Source: Brachionus rotundiformis (taxonomy: Eukaryota; Rotifera; Eurotatoria; Ploima; Brachionidae). From it: a DNA stretch of 64,000 bases. The stretch covers positions 2,288,039 to 2,352,038 of the forward strand of contig JAESIW010000180.1 of assembly GCA_016802295.1 (NCBI GenBank). Reading direction: 5' to 3'. Made by a program: the position numbers and the translations under genes. Positions 24,301-37,600 of this stretch are shown here, piece after piece; the stretch's first letter is position 1, and each line of letters starts with the position of its first letter. The notes beneath the pieces are model-generated. The model had not been told where the DNA came from. It worked only from the letters and a program-made list of their open reading frames with translations, and searched no databases.

Positions 24301-25230
24301 TTTTTACTTTTATTAGCGATTTAGGAATTAAAGTAAAAGAGCTCGAATTTGTTTCTTCCTCGAATATGCAATCTGAATCGGGTAAACCATTTGCTGAGAA
24401 TTTTTTACAATCACTTTCGGAATACTTTTGCCTAATTTTTCCTTTTATGTTTCTATTACATCGAGTAGGCTCGATTTCACCATTTTCATTAAGATAAAAT
24501 TCATTATTAGTTTCTTCATCGTGAGCAGGAAATTCAGGATGGATGCCATAGCGAAATTGAGACCAAAGATTAACTATAAACTTAAAATACCAATTAATAT
24601 ATTTTTTTTTATTAAATAATATTTATTTAAATTTACATTAGGCGTTGATCCATAGAGTGCATTCGAACGATCTATGTCAGAAAAAAATTTGGATGGAAAA
24701 ACTATGCCATCACCCATTTCTCCACATTTTGATGCGTAATTCACCACAAAGGGAATCTCATTACTTGAATAGTCCCAATTTTCGATGAGTATATCTGCAT
24801 TTTCATAAGATTCCCAAGTTGCATTTTTTATCCACGAATTTGAGTACTTCACAGCTGAATCATCATAAATGACTTCTGAAGTCCATGAATTTGGAATTAG
24901 TATAATAATTTCTTTAAAAAAGACTCTTTTTCTTTATTTAATTGAAATAGTGAAACCAAAAATTAAAAACAATATTTAAATTTACTTGGTAATACTAAAT
25001 AAAAAATTGGATGCTAGAGTAAAGGATTTTTTTATATTGTGTATTAATTGAACATCTTCTAGCACTTGTTCCTCAATCGCTATCACAATATTTTCATATC
25101 CGTTTTCGCGGGTACGAATTCGAGTGACTTTTGACGTAGAACAAATTTGACCAGATAATAAAACACATATAATTATTGTGCAGAAAATGTAAAAAAAATT
25201 AAATTTTTTTGTAAAAATTTTATAAAGCAT
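21372..25230 (-). CDS. CLCA-family membrane protein with degenerate protease and VWA sites
   Basis: Twelve exons, from 5' to 3' on the minus strand: 25230-24986, 24925-24637, 24580-24308, 24250-23924, 23800-23617, 23569-23436, 23304-23142, 23077-22377, 22322-22139, 22087-21965, 21917-21531 and 21481-21372, giving 1039 aa in continuous frame. The order of a signal peptide, CLCA N-terminal domain (NGYENIVIAIEEQVLED, IILIPNSW), VWA domain, beta-sandwich and fibronectin-like part is that of calcium-activated chloride channel regulators. CLCAs self-cleave through a zinc HExxH motif and modulate TMEM16 channels. Here HEWAH is replaced by NLWSQ. The MIDAS DxSxS is DKSIH, and the later VWA Asp is Asn (LVTNSL). 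A hydrophobic helix (AFLLLIFMVQIILIILIIL) followed by KFKKKK ends the protein, so it is probably anchored. A non-cleaving, non-metal-binding CLCA is inferred. Confidence 0.9.
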
Positions 25231-27332
25231 TTGAAATTTGATTTAATAGAAGTCGTTTAAAAAATTTTATTCATTAAACAAACAATTTATATACCTTTGA
25301 TTTAGCAATTTTTAGGCATATCATTTTAAATCTAAAATTGCTTGTAAAAGACTTTTTTCCAAGGTTCATTAAAATTCAGTAATGCTTTATTAGTAAATTT
25401 AAGAAAAGAAAATCAAAGAAATTTTACTTTTAAAACAGCAATTATATCTGTTCTAAATGAAATTTTAGTATTTTAGAGAATTTAATATCATTAAATCTAA
25501 TATGAAATGAAGCCCTATTAAATCAATTACCTTATCCTGATATTAATATTTACAAATTAAGCATACATAATACATTTATTTTTTTATTCTTTTTCTTATC
25601 TAATGAAAAATAAACCTGAAGCCCTGTTGAAAAAAAGCTGAAAATTTGATAATTTAAAAAATATTCAGGTAAAAAAGCCCATCGAGGCCATGTTTAATGA
25701 AACTTGACAAGTTGAACGATTACCTTGTTTCTAAAATGTAAAGATATTTAAAAATATCTTAATTCTTCAAATTAATTCACAATAAATCTAAAGCCTAGCA
25801 AGATTAAGCCAGTAAATTGAATAGAATCTTAAATTACATAATTAAAAATTTAAATCCATTTTTTCTCTGAAAAAAACAACCTAAAAGCCTATTCAAATAA
25901 TGCACGTGATTCCTTTGACAATGAAAATATGGTTCTTTCTAAATATGATTCACAATTATTTGTGTTTAAATATTTTGATTTAATTATAAATATTAAATTT
26001 TAAAGGTAAAGCTTTTCACTTTTGAAATCAACTTTATGAATGAATATCTTAATTTACAAATATGTTTAGCTTTAAATTCAAATAGATAAAATATTTTCGA
26101 ATTTTTGTCCAGATCCTTAATAAAAAATGATAAGTACCGTAAATTTCATTGTTTCAATTTTATAACTTAATTACTCGGATTACAATCAGAAATTACAATA
26201 AATTTATTCGTCTATTAGAAATGCTATAGAGGTCTGTCATCTTTTTTTGGCTAGGCGTATCGGGTTTCAGGATCGAAGAAATACCAAACTACGGATATTT
26301 CAATTGCTCTTAGTAAAAATTTAAACTTACGTTGCTAGCATTTATCAAAATTTAAATATTTAATATTTTTAGGCAAGCATTTTACTTATTATTGATTTTT
26401 GAATAAAATTTTTATTATTAACCAATTTATTTTTAAGTAATTACAAAATAAAAGTCCCAAAGGACTAAATACTTAAGAGAAGAACATTTATTTTGACAAA
26501 GATCGAAATTTTTTCAAAGATAATCTTTGTTTAGGGAAAAAAAGAATATTTAAATTTTTACCTAAATAAAAATTTAGTTAAGTTTTAGAAAATATTTTAA
26601 CTAGAATTTAGGTAAAATAGAAAAAAAGAAAATTGTATACCAATGGATGAATATTTACTTAATTAAAGATAGCAAATTGTCGACTAAAATTTATGTCAAA
26701 AGACTTTGAACAAACTTTTAAATAATCTTGTAGCAAAAAAAATCTGAGTTCATGGAAAATAAACAGTAGGACACCAATTTTTGATGGTTAATCCAACAAA
26801 CCTCATTGTTGCTATTTTAATACTTTTTATTTTAATGAATTAGCTTAGGTAAACAAAGGTAAATATTTTAATATTGGAAAATACTATTAGAGAAAAAATC
26901 TTGTTTAAAATCATGATTCATTTATCATTTGAAAAAATCTTTCACAACTCTTTTTATCAGTGACAAAAGTGAAAAAATTTTAATTAACTTACAATTTTCT
27001 ATTAAGATAAATTAATTTTTTAGATATAATTGAAATATTACGGGTGTCATTCAAATATGCTGCAAAATTAAAAACAAATTTAATTTCATTTGTTTTTCCC
27101 AAAGCTCGTTAAAAATGCTCGAGTTTATTAATAGTTTTTATTTCAAAGGCTGATATTATTTTTTAGTAAAAGTATAGAAACAATGAATCACTTTTATGAT
27201 TTAAAAATGACAGTATTTTTCTCGAAAACCTTTACGTAAGGATTTATCCAATTTTAGCTAGTTATGTTTTGCTAATTTCACTATTTTATAACCATAAAAA
27301 AAATTAAAATATTTTGTTTGAAATTTTTATTT
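25231..27332. other. intergenic region, no gene seen
   Basis: AT-rich DNA between two minus-strand genes, CLCA and DDX31. No coding frame, tRNA or obvious repeat. The part next to 25230 presumably holds the CLCA promoter. Confidence 0.45.
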
Positions 27333-30300
27333 TTAATCAAAAATATCCATATTTTTTTTGATAATTTTAGGTTTTTTTCCATGCGAATCTTTAAAGCCTT
27401 CTTTACCAATTGGCATCATTGCAGAATTCTGTCGTTTGGTCGGTGCTTTTTCGAGACCTGATGAAAACTCTGATACGTGTTTATGGTTCTTAAGCAATCC
27501 ACTTCAAACAAAAATAGTAAAATAAAATTTTATTTTGGCATAATATAAAAAAGAAACCAACCTCAAGTCTAAAGTGGCTTGTTGACTTTTGAGCTTGTTT
27601 TTTTTAGCAACGTTGCCATACTCTTTATGAGCGTTGGACAAACGCTTCATATCTCTTGCTTGCTTTGAAGCAAATCTGTCACCATTTTCTCTTCTATTTT
27701 TATTAAAAAGTCGGGCTTCTTTTTGAACTATTTCCTTCGGGGCTTCACGTAGTCCAAAACTTTTGGCCACATGACCAAGATGTAAGTTTTTGATGTGAAA
27801 AATTTTCTTCAATTCAGTCGAATAAGTAGAGTACGAACGTATAAATGAAATATAGGCTTTTCTGGCAAGTGTTTGCGTCTCACTGATCTTATCAACATAT
27901 TCTTCTATGTAAAATTGCATTGAATTGGCACATTCTTCCACGTTTTTAGGATAAATCAACCTATCTGAGTTTACTTGTCGCGGGTAAAAATTAGACTCCT
28001 CCATCAAGCATTCCATTATGGAGTCAAGTTTGATTTCATGCATTGATATTCCTAATTTGTTGAGTTCTTTTAGATATTCTACTTCACAAGGTTCTATATA
28101 AATAAGACCATTGCCTTTATGATCAACTCTAGCAGTGCGACCAACTCTATGAACGTAATCAACACTACTTCCAGGCGTGTTATACTGAATGATCCAGTCT
28201 ATATTCGGCATATCTAAACCCCTAGCCGCAACATCCTTCAAAATATTTTGATAAAGATTTTTTTAATTAATTTGTTTTTATTATAGATTGTTCAAATTTA
28301 GTTTAAATTTAATTATTTTAGTTCTTTAAATATTTGTCATATAAGTTTTATTGAATATTATTTTTAATTGAATTTAGAAATAAAATTAATTTTCTACTAA
28401 AAAGATATACACTTATTTTTTTTTCACTCAGTTTAAAAATAAAAACTGGTCGAAGTATTTAATATTTTACAACAAAAATTATTTTTTCAATTCAATGAAG
28501 AAAAAAGAATTTTCCACTTCAAATTAAATCAAATTTTTATTTTTTTTTAATCTTATAAATGATTAATAAAAAGTATTTATTAAAAAAAACTCATAATCAA
28601 TTCAAATAATTTTTTGAAAACTTTTAAACTCATTAATCTTTAACTAAAATAACTTGTTTATTTCAATTTTTCTTTTTACATATTTTTTTCAATAATTGAA
28701 ATTTAAAATATTAGGCCAAAATTTTTTATTTTATTTTCTTGACAAATCTTTATCTTAAACAAGACTTTAATAAATAGATTACACAAATTTTAAATTAAAT
28801 TTTGCAAAATTTTAATCCCTTTAAATTTAAAATATGTCTCATCTGATCAAGTTAAAAATATATTTTTTTGGATCAATGATTAATTGATATAAACAGTGTA
28901 AAAACCAAGTAAAAAAATCTATTATTTAATTTTTAATATTAAACAATCCAGTTTAACACTTAAGTATCTTAAAACTATAAATTTTTTTCAGAATTTTTAC
29001 CTATTTATTTAAATTTTTCTGCAGGAAATTCTAATTTTTTTTTAAGGTTTATTATCCACTCTTGATATTTAAATTAATATTTAACTATAATCTTTTACCG
29101 TGCAAATGAGGATTCCACTCTTGGCCTTGCAAAAATTGCCCAAAATTTCTGCCCTCTTGTGCTGATCCATATTACCATATAAGGAAAATATATCACAAAC
29201 GGTATTTTTTTTGTTTTTTATGCTTTTCTCCATTTGAGATGATTCTTTGACTGATTTTTTAATATCAAGTTCAATATCAGAATCAAATTCATTCAAGTCC
29301 TCTAAACTCATTTTGTCCTCTTCATCAAGATACATATTAAATTTTCTATTCAAAAAAGTTGTCAATATGTTCTCATGAAACTGTACACTATCATTAGTTG
29401 ATGCAAATATAACAATTTTATTTGATTTTGGTTTTTTATTGTACTTAAATTGTTTTATTTAAAATTAAAATCTTAAAAAATATGATTAAAAATGAATCTT
29501 ACCAAAAATTTTCCCAACACAAATGCAATTAGTGATACCAAGCGTAGCTTGCTGGGTACCAAACTGTAATAGTGAGTGAGGCCAGAAGGAAGGGCTATTT
29601 TTTCCGCAATATTCTCAGATATTTCTTCCTCTGGGCTTGCTTTTGAAGATTCTTGAGATTCGATTGCATTTACTTGAATGGCGTCGCTCACATTTAAACG
29701 CCTGGCTATTTCTTTTATTCCACTGGTCAACGTAGCTGATATTAGAATAATCTGAGGTTCCAAACGATTAGATTTTTTTACGTTCGATTGACTAGAGTCA
29801 TCCTCTACTGGTTCGCCGTTTTCATCTAATTTAAATTTGGGGACCTCTGGCTCTTCTAAAGCCTTTTTTCGAGCCTGATGTATTTTAAAGATTATAAAAT
29901 TAATTTTTTTCTCAAAATCAAGATCTAACATTCTTAAAATTAAAAGATAAATATTTTTTCTATAATATTTTTTTAAGTACCTGTCCGCTTCGTCGAACAC
30001 CAAGTATTCAAGTTTTGACAAGTCCAGGGCCAAAGTTGTATCTAAATGGTCACATAAACGACCAGGCGTTGCAATCAAAATATTCAAACCACGACGTATA
30101 CGATCTTTTTCAGACTTTTTTTTCATTCCACCGATCAGACAACCTGGAACCAGCCAAATACAAGACTAAGAATAATTTTTTGTTTAATTTGGAAATAATT
30201 TTATATTTTTTTGCATAAAATTTTACTTTGCCAAGATCTTCGAAAACTTGACATGTTTGCAAAGCCAGCTTGATTAAGGTTGAAAATTAAAAAAAATATT

Positions 30301-30996
30301 ATTTAATTTGTATAAAATGCAAACCTCTCTAGTTGGTACCAAAACTAAAGCTCTTATACCATCAGTTCGTTTTATTTTAGGTTCACGACACATCAATTGA
30401 TTAATTATTGGTACTGCGTAGGCTAAGGTCTTACCAGATCCAGTTTGAGACTTTATAAAACAGTCCTTATCATCCATTATAACAGGAATAGATTTTTCTT
30501 GAATTTGAGTCATTTTGTTTAAATTAAATCTCTTTTCTAAACAATCAGTCAGATGAGGATGCAGGTTTAGGGAAGAAAAAATTTCTTTTGAGAAAACAGT
30601 TTCTTTAACTGTATCTTTGGCTTGAATGCTTGGTAAAAAATTAGTAAATCTATTATTTAAAAAAAGTAATCATAAGCTCGTACTCTCCAACTTTTGGAAT
30701 TTCTCTGTTATTTTTAAACAAGGAGGAAAATTTGGCAATTTTCGAAGGCTGATTTGAAGAAGCTTGTTTTTGGAAATTTTTTTGCTTTCCAACTACTGGT
30801 CCAGAGTCATTTTTTAGACTTTTTTCAACTTTTTTTATGGTCTTGATTTCTCTAATTAGAGTTGTAAAAATACATTTTCTATTTGATTTACCTGTTTTTT
30901 CTTGTTATTCGATTCCGGGATCCTTTTAGCCTTTAAAGTGGTAGTAGAAGTGTTCAACTGAATAAAATCATCATCTATTGATTCCAAATTATTCAT
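27333..30996 (-). CDS. DDX31: ATP-dependent DEAD-box RNA helicase DDX31 (yeast Dbp7 type)
   Basis: Nine exons: 30996-30892, 30841-30684, 30628-30325, 30268-30227, 30165-29981, 29932-29503, 29443-29099, 28235-27562 and 27501-27333, giving 803 aa. DDX31/Dbp7 works in the nucleolus on 60S ribosomal subunit assembly. Helicase motifs occur in order: Q-like MTQIQEKSIP, Walker A SQTGSGKT, PTRE, TPGR, DEAD, SAT, and HRVGRTAR. The family-specific C-terminus is present (KKIFHIKNLHLGHVAKSFGL). An Asn- and acid-rich insert follows the DEAD motif. The first intron must use the acceptor ending at 30842 (AAG) to keep frame; two nearer AGs shift it. Intron 7 (28236-29098, 863 nt) is about 15 times longer than the other introns. 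The tail is highly basic, as in other nucleolar helicases. The gene is divergent from the NTE gene, with starts about 670 bp apart. Confidence 0.95.
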
Positions 30997-31666
30997 TTTT
31001 TTCTTTTTAAATAATTCAAATTATTATAAAAATTCTATCTAGATTATTTTCACATGTGCCTGAACCAAATAAAGCATACATTTAGACCAGCATTTTGTTT
31101 TTTACATTAAAACTTTATTAACATTTTATCGCAATTATAAAATTAAATTTTTATTATTTTTAATTTCTTTGATCAATAACATTTGAAATTGACACATAAT
31201 TTTTTTCTAATTCAATTCAAATCAAGTCAAGTTTTTAATTAAAATCAAGCTAAGAAAATTAATTTTTCTATTAAAATTTCCTAATTTCTAATTTACCATT
31301 TACATGAGTAATAAATTTCGATAAGAAAAATAATTAACCATAAGGAAAATTTTTATTTATTAAATATATATTAATTTATTTTACTCAGTTTAAACAATAA
31401 AGTAAAAATAAATTTAAATCTGCAATTGATTTATTGAGATTGATATAATTCAGTTAAGCTCGAAATTTTCTGATAACTTTACAGTAAAATGAATCATAAT
31501 CTTTTTAAAATTACAGACTATTTTAACAAATATCGGTGTCTCACTATTTTTATGCTAAAATTATGAAAAAAAATTTCATAATTTAAAATTTACTTTTATA
31601 AAACCGAAATAATTTTGATAAAGAATTTCGTCTTATTAATTTTAGAAAAAAATTTTATCAATTTAG
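30997..31666. promoter_or_regulatory. divergent promoter region between DDX31 and NTE
   Basis: A 670-bp AT-rich gap separates the start codons of two oppositely oriented genes, so it must contain both promoters. No distinct element is recognisable. The sequence directly before the NTE ATG is ATTTAG, a 3' splice-site-like end. Confidence 0.5.
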
Positions 31667-34600
31667 ATGCACAATAAGGACGAAGGAATCAAATTTTTTA
31701 ATATAATAATCGAAAGTCCGTTCAGCAATGACTCATTTGTTTACAAGACCTCTATGGAACTGGTCGAAAAAGGCAAAAAGTTACTTGACCAAACAAACTT
31801 ATTTATCAACGAATTGATAGTTTATTTAAATCAATTTAATATTCAAGAAACTTATATAATTGGCGTCATACTCGGTGTCATTTCCATGATACTGTGGTGC
31901 TTGCTGATGCGACAGCGTCGAATTATGAAAGAACATTCAGAAAATAGTCCACAGTCGGTGCAAAACCCGGACGCTTCTGTGTCGCCAAAGCATGTTAAAT
32001 TTTCCAGAAGTAAAAAAATTGGATCCGACGATGACGGCTATTTAAGTGATTCGGCCTTATCGCTGTTCAATTTTAACCGCGGTCCAAGATTCCGCAAGAG
32101 GGATAAGTTAGCCTTTTACGGAAAAAAGATGCTCCGAACAGTCTCTCATGTGCGGGGTTCGATCTCTGCCCGATCAGCTGAGAAATCTAAAGATATCTAT
32201 AAACTAATATCAAATAAAATCCTCAACATAAAAGACCAAGAGTCAGGCCAGTTTTACTATAGGCGCAATGACCCGCCTGAGTTTATGCTCGAAACTGAGC
32301 CAACAAACGACAAAAATGACCACGATTTGCCTGTAGCGCTCATAAACCTCTTCCGAAGTGTCAAAGTTTTTGGTTACTTTGACCAAACAATAATTCTGGA
32401 AATGTGCAAATACATGGAATCCAAAACAGTTTATGCCAATAATTATTTATTTAAAATTGGTGAACAGGACGACTCGATATATGTGGTCGAGTCTGGCCGC
32501 ATCAATGTCTTTATCACAGACGAAAAAGGCCGAAAGCACTTGATTAAAGAGTGCACCGAAGGTAACCATATTTTTTCACTGCTTAGTATCATGGACGTGC
32601 TCACTGGAAATTTAAAACAGTACAAAACTGTTTCGGCAAAAGCTGCTGAGGACACCACCGTTCTGCGTCTTCCAGGAAAAGCATTTGTTGAAGTCCTGGC
32701 AAAGTATCCTGAATATTTGGTTCGTATAACCCAAATTATCATTGTTCGACTGCAGCGAGTCACTTTCACTGCTCTGCACAACTATTTAGGCCTGACTAGT
32801 GAGATTGTCAGAAGTTTGCAAAGCAAGAAGAAAAAGTCAACACAATTGGATAAAGAAAGCCGGAAAAATAGCTTTTCTAGCGAGAAAGCCTTGGAAGTTA
32901 GGGGAAAATCGCGCAGACATCATCATCATCACTATCACCATCATCATCATTATCACCCTAGTGAATCAGCTGATCATCAAGGATTTTTTGCAGATGAATC
33001 TGATGTAATAAAATATCTTTAATTAAATTTAATTGATTTGTTTTAATATATATTTAGATCAATTTGGAAGCAAAAAATAAAAATATGGAAAAGTCTGAGA
33101 AGAGAAGTGAGGAGGAGAAAATGGTCGAAAGTGTAGGTAAAAAGTTTACACGCAAGCGTACCGAGTCCAGCTCGAGTGAGCTATCTGGAATGAAGTCGAG
33201 TCTGGATGAAATGAATAGTGGAAGTGAGTTTGGTGATGATTCGGTTACTCAGGACATGAACAACAAGCTACCATTGATTCAGAGCGAAATAGCTGAATTA
33301 CTAAAGATAAAAAATTTAGATATCTTAAATAACAAAGTTAATTTGGTAAGAATATCGGAAGGAACAGTTCTGTGTAAAGAAGGAGACTATGTAATGTTTT
33401 TTGAAATTTTAATTTATATATTTTTTTTCTATTGATTGTATTATCTCCAGAACTGTAGCCTTATATTTGTTATTGAGGGTCAATTGTACGCTACACAAAA
33501 AGAATTAAATGGTGAAGAAGTAATTAAAATATAAATTTGATTTATTTTTTTCTATTAATTTAATAATTAAAAGTCAAGTGTATTTTATTGTAATCCTAAC
33601 CAATTTTGTGCCAATATGAGCATAATAAGTGGTGAGCCTTCTCTTTTTGGGATAAAGGCTAAATGTGATAGTGAAATCGCTGTCATAACCAAAGACAACT
33701 TTCACAAGTACATTTAAAAAAAATAATTAATAATTAATTGTTAAAATTAAAAATACATAGATTAATTACAGCCCAGCCAACGGTAGTTTTGTCAGTGGCA
33801 AATTTAATTGTTCAACGAATGTCACCTTTTGTCCGTCAATTAGACTTTGCTTTGGAATGGAATCTTATCGAGTCCGGTGACGCTCTTTTCAGGTGATAAT
33901 TTTTTTTATTATCTAAGAATTTATATAAATAACATTGTAACAAAATATAAGAAATGTAGAATTTAATTTAAAACTAATCTTCGATAAATTTTCGATTTAA
34001 AACACTACAGAATTATTCTAAATATTAAAAATTAAAATTTATTTATTTTAATAAATTTATTAAAAATTTTATAAAAATTAAAATTTCTAGAAAATTAATT
34101 AGAAAAATATATGTTTGTTAAAATAGAATGATGAAAAATAAAATTTTATATTTTAGACAAGGAGCACCGGCCGAAACTATTTCAATAGTTCTAAATGGAC
34201 GTCTTCGTTCGATATTGAAGACTGGTGAGAAACAAAAACAGCTAGTTGGCGAATTTGGTAGAGGAGATTTGGTAGGTTTAGTGGAAATTTTGATGGAAAC
34301 TAACAACGCTACAACAGTAGTTGCCATTCGTGATACAGAAGTGGCTCAAATTCCAAGTGGTCTGCTAAACTATATAAAATATCGGCATCCTAGAGTAGTC
34401 AGTAGGTTAATTCAGATGTTAAGTTCGCGACTTCTTGGCACTATTCAAAATGTTCCCTCGACACCTTACATCGAATCATCCATCAGACTTAAGCAACCTA
34501 TCGATGCACCAACTATTGCATCTAATTTATGCACAGTAGCCATTCTGCCAGTTTCTGACGATGTTCCATTACATGCTTTTACCATGAAGCTTTGTCATGC

Positions 34601-37600
34601 TCTTAACGCTATTGATAATTCACTTCACTTAACCAAGGACCTGATTATTGAAAAACTTGGCCAGCATGCTCTGGAAAAAGTAAACGAATACAGATTATGC
34701 GCCTGGCTGGGGCAACAAGAGGACCACCATCGAATTGTTTTGTACCAATGCGAACCTGAATTAACACCTTGGACACGGCGATGTATGAGACAAGCTGATT
34801 GCTTATTGATTGTTGGACTGGCCTCCAAAGAACCAAACGTTAGACAAGTAATTAAGAAAAATTTTAAAATTTATATATGATTAGATTTAATCGTTTATTT
34901 TAGCTTGAAAAAGAAATTGAAAATTTTGCGATTAGAGCTCAGAAAGAGCTTATTTTGTTACATGAAATGAATGGACGTAAGCCATCGAATACAGTCAAGT
35001 GGCTGAGTATGAGAAATTGGTGTTCTTCACATCATCATATCAGATGTCCCGATAAACTTCTTAGAACTGGAACAAATGAAAAATTGGTATAATTTTTTTT
35101 GGAACAAAGCTGTAAACAAAAAGGTAATTTTTTTTCTAGATAAATGAATTCCAAGTCAATTTGGCCAAAGAAAAAGTGGATAAAATGACAGATTTTTCTA
35201 GATTGGCCAGATTTTTGACTGGTACTAGCATTGGACTTGTTTTGGGTGGCGGTGGAGCTAGAGGCTGTGCTCATGTTGGAGTAATAAAAGCAATGATTGA
35301 GGCCAATATACCAATAGACATGATTGGTGGTACCAGTATTGGCTCGTTTATGGGAGCCTTATGGGCCGAAGAGAATGTTTTCGATCGGTTTCATAATCGT
35401 GCCCGAGAATGGTCATTTGTAAGCCTGATTAAATAAAAATAATTCAAAATAAATTTAAATTAAAATTAATTCAAAATCGTTAGAAAATGAAGTCTTATAG
35501 AAAGCAAGTTCTGGACTTAACTTATCCTGTGACATCAATGTTCAAAGGAAGCGCTTTTAATAAAGCAATCGAAGAAGTCTTTGGCAACAGACAAATAGAG
35601 GATTTGTGGATACCTTACTTTTGTGTAACAACAGACATATCGTCAAGCAAAATGAGAATTCATACGAATGGTTTGTTTATCTATAAATAGAGCTTTTCTA
35701 ATCATAACATTTACGACAAGATTTTTATATTTGAATTATTTTTCAAATATTTCAAGATTTTTTTTTTAATTTTGTAAAATTAAGGAATGCTATGGAAATT
35801 CGTAAGAGCTAGTATGACTTATTGCGGAATTCTTCCTCCTCTTTGTGATCCCTATGACGGCCATTTATTAGGTTTGTTTATCAATAGTATCAATTATTTA
35901 CATAACACTAAGATTGGTTTCAATAGTCGATGGCTGCTATACAAATAATCTTCCTGGTAAGAGTCATAAGACATTATTATTATTCCATACAATCAAAATA
36001 TAAATTTGCTTTTTATTTGATTATGGCTATCAAGCTTAGAATATAAAAAATCAAAGACTGTGCTTTTGGTTAAAAAAATGTTTAGTGGGAAAATCTTTAA
36101 AAAATACTACTAAATCACTTTTGGCCAAATTATAAACAACTGGGTTTTAGAATTGATAAAAAATAGATAGAAACATTTCTTTTTTATCTGAATTAATTGA
36201 ATCAATTAGATTCCAAATTAAATTAGTTAAATTTTTACTTGAGTGTAGAATTTATGATAAGTATGAAATTATCAAAGTACTGAAAAATATCTTGATTCAA
36301 AATTTTGTATAAGAGTTCATTCTATGAATTTTTTTTTTCAATATAAAATTTTTTAAATTTTCAAAATTCATCTTATATTCAATTAGGAACTTAAAAAATC
36401 AAATATTATATTTACATTCTAGTATTTACCAATTTTGTTTTGATAAACTAACTAAAAAAAATATAGTAAAAAATAGTTGATATTATTTCACTTAAAATAA
36501 TTTTCTAAAAACAAAATTTATTTTTCAATTTAATTTGGAAGTTTATTTGGCTGGTTATCTTTTAAAAAATGGCGTAATATACATGATGTAGTAATTAATA
36601 TGCATTTTAATCTAAAAATGCTGTCCAGTAATTAGTTCTTTTAGTGTAGCTTAATTCTTAGTATATTGTAAAGTTTTGAAAAATTATACGACAATAACTT
36701 TTGTTTATTTTTAGATAACAAAATATTTCAAATTAGATAAATTTAATTAATTATAATATCTTGTCGTGATGTTGTAGAAAATTTGAATCGAATTTTAAAT
36801 TCAAATTTATTAGGATCACTATGGAGATACATCAGATCAAGCATGTCGTTATCTGGATATCTGCCGCCTCTTTGTGATCCAATCGATGGTCATCTTCTCC
36901 TTGATGGTGGCTATGTTAATAATTTGCCAGGTTTTTATCACAAATTTTTTCTCTAACCTCTTTTTGGCTAATCTTTTCATCTGAGATCTAATTATTTGAA
37001 AAAATCTTTTTAACTTAATTAGCTCACAAAACAAAGCTTCATTTCATTTAAATTAATGCTTAATGTATCAATTATTTTTAGCTGATGTGATGCACCGAAT
37101 GGGTGTAAACACTGTGCTGGCTGTTGATGTAGGATCAAAAGATGATGATAATTTTACCAACTACGGTGACGAACTTAGTGGATGGTGGTTGCTTTGGAAA
37201 AAATGGAACCACTGGTATACAAAATAGCATTTATTAATAAAAAATATAAAAATTTTTCTAAAAGGGCTGAGCCTGTCAAAGTTCCTGACTTGACTGAAAT
37301 TCAATCTAGACTTGCTTATGTTTCGTGTGAAAGAGGTCTTGAAATGGTCAAAAATAGCGACTATTGTGAATACATGCGCCCTCCAATTGATAAATACAGG
37401 ACACTTCAGTTTGGCTGTTTTGACGAAATAAAAGTAAATTTTTACCCAAAAATAATAATCAAAACCAATTTTTTACCAAAAGGATGTTGGGTATAATTAT
37501 GGTAAAATACTATTTGATACATGGATAAAGCACGATGGCTCAATTGAAAAATTTCTTTACCGAAAAACACAAAAACAAATCAATCAGCCTTTTAATTCTG

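Noticed and set aside
21372..25230. CLCA gene as a dead pseudogene
   Set aside because: Twelve exons join in frame with good splice sites and no stop; loss is confined to metal sites, which fits a functional pseudo-enzyme better.
30842..30891. Frameshift in the first exon pair of DDX31
   Set aside because: The two nearest AG acceptors break frame, but the AAG ending at 30842 restores it with a 50-nt intron, so no frameshift is needed.
34128..34156. In-frame start codon before NTE exon 6
   Set aside because: It lies in the intron; the exon begins at 34157 where the frame from exon 5 resumes.
37182..37264. Open frame across the 50-nt stretch 37215-37264 in NTE
   Set aside because: The stretch is a GT..AG intron; removing it restores the family sequence around WAEPVK and TEIQSRLAYV.
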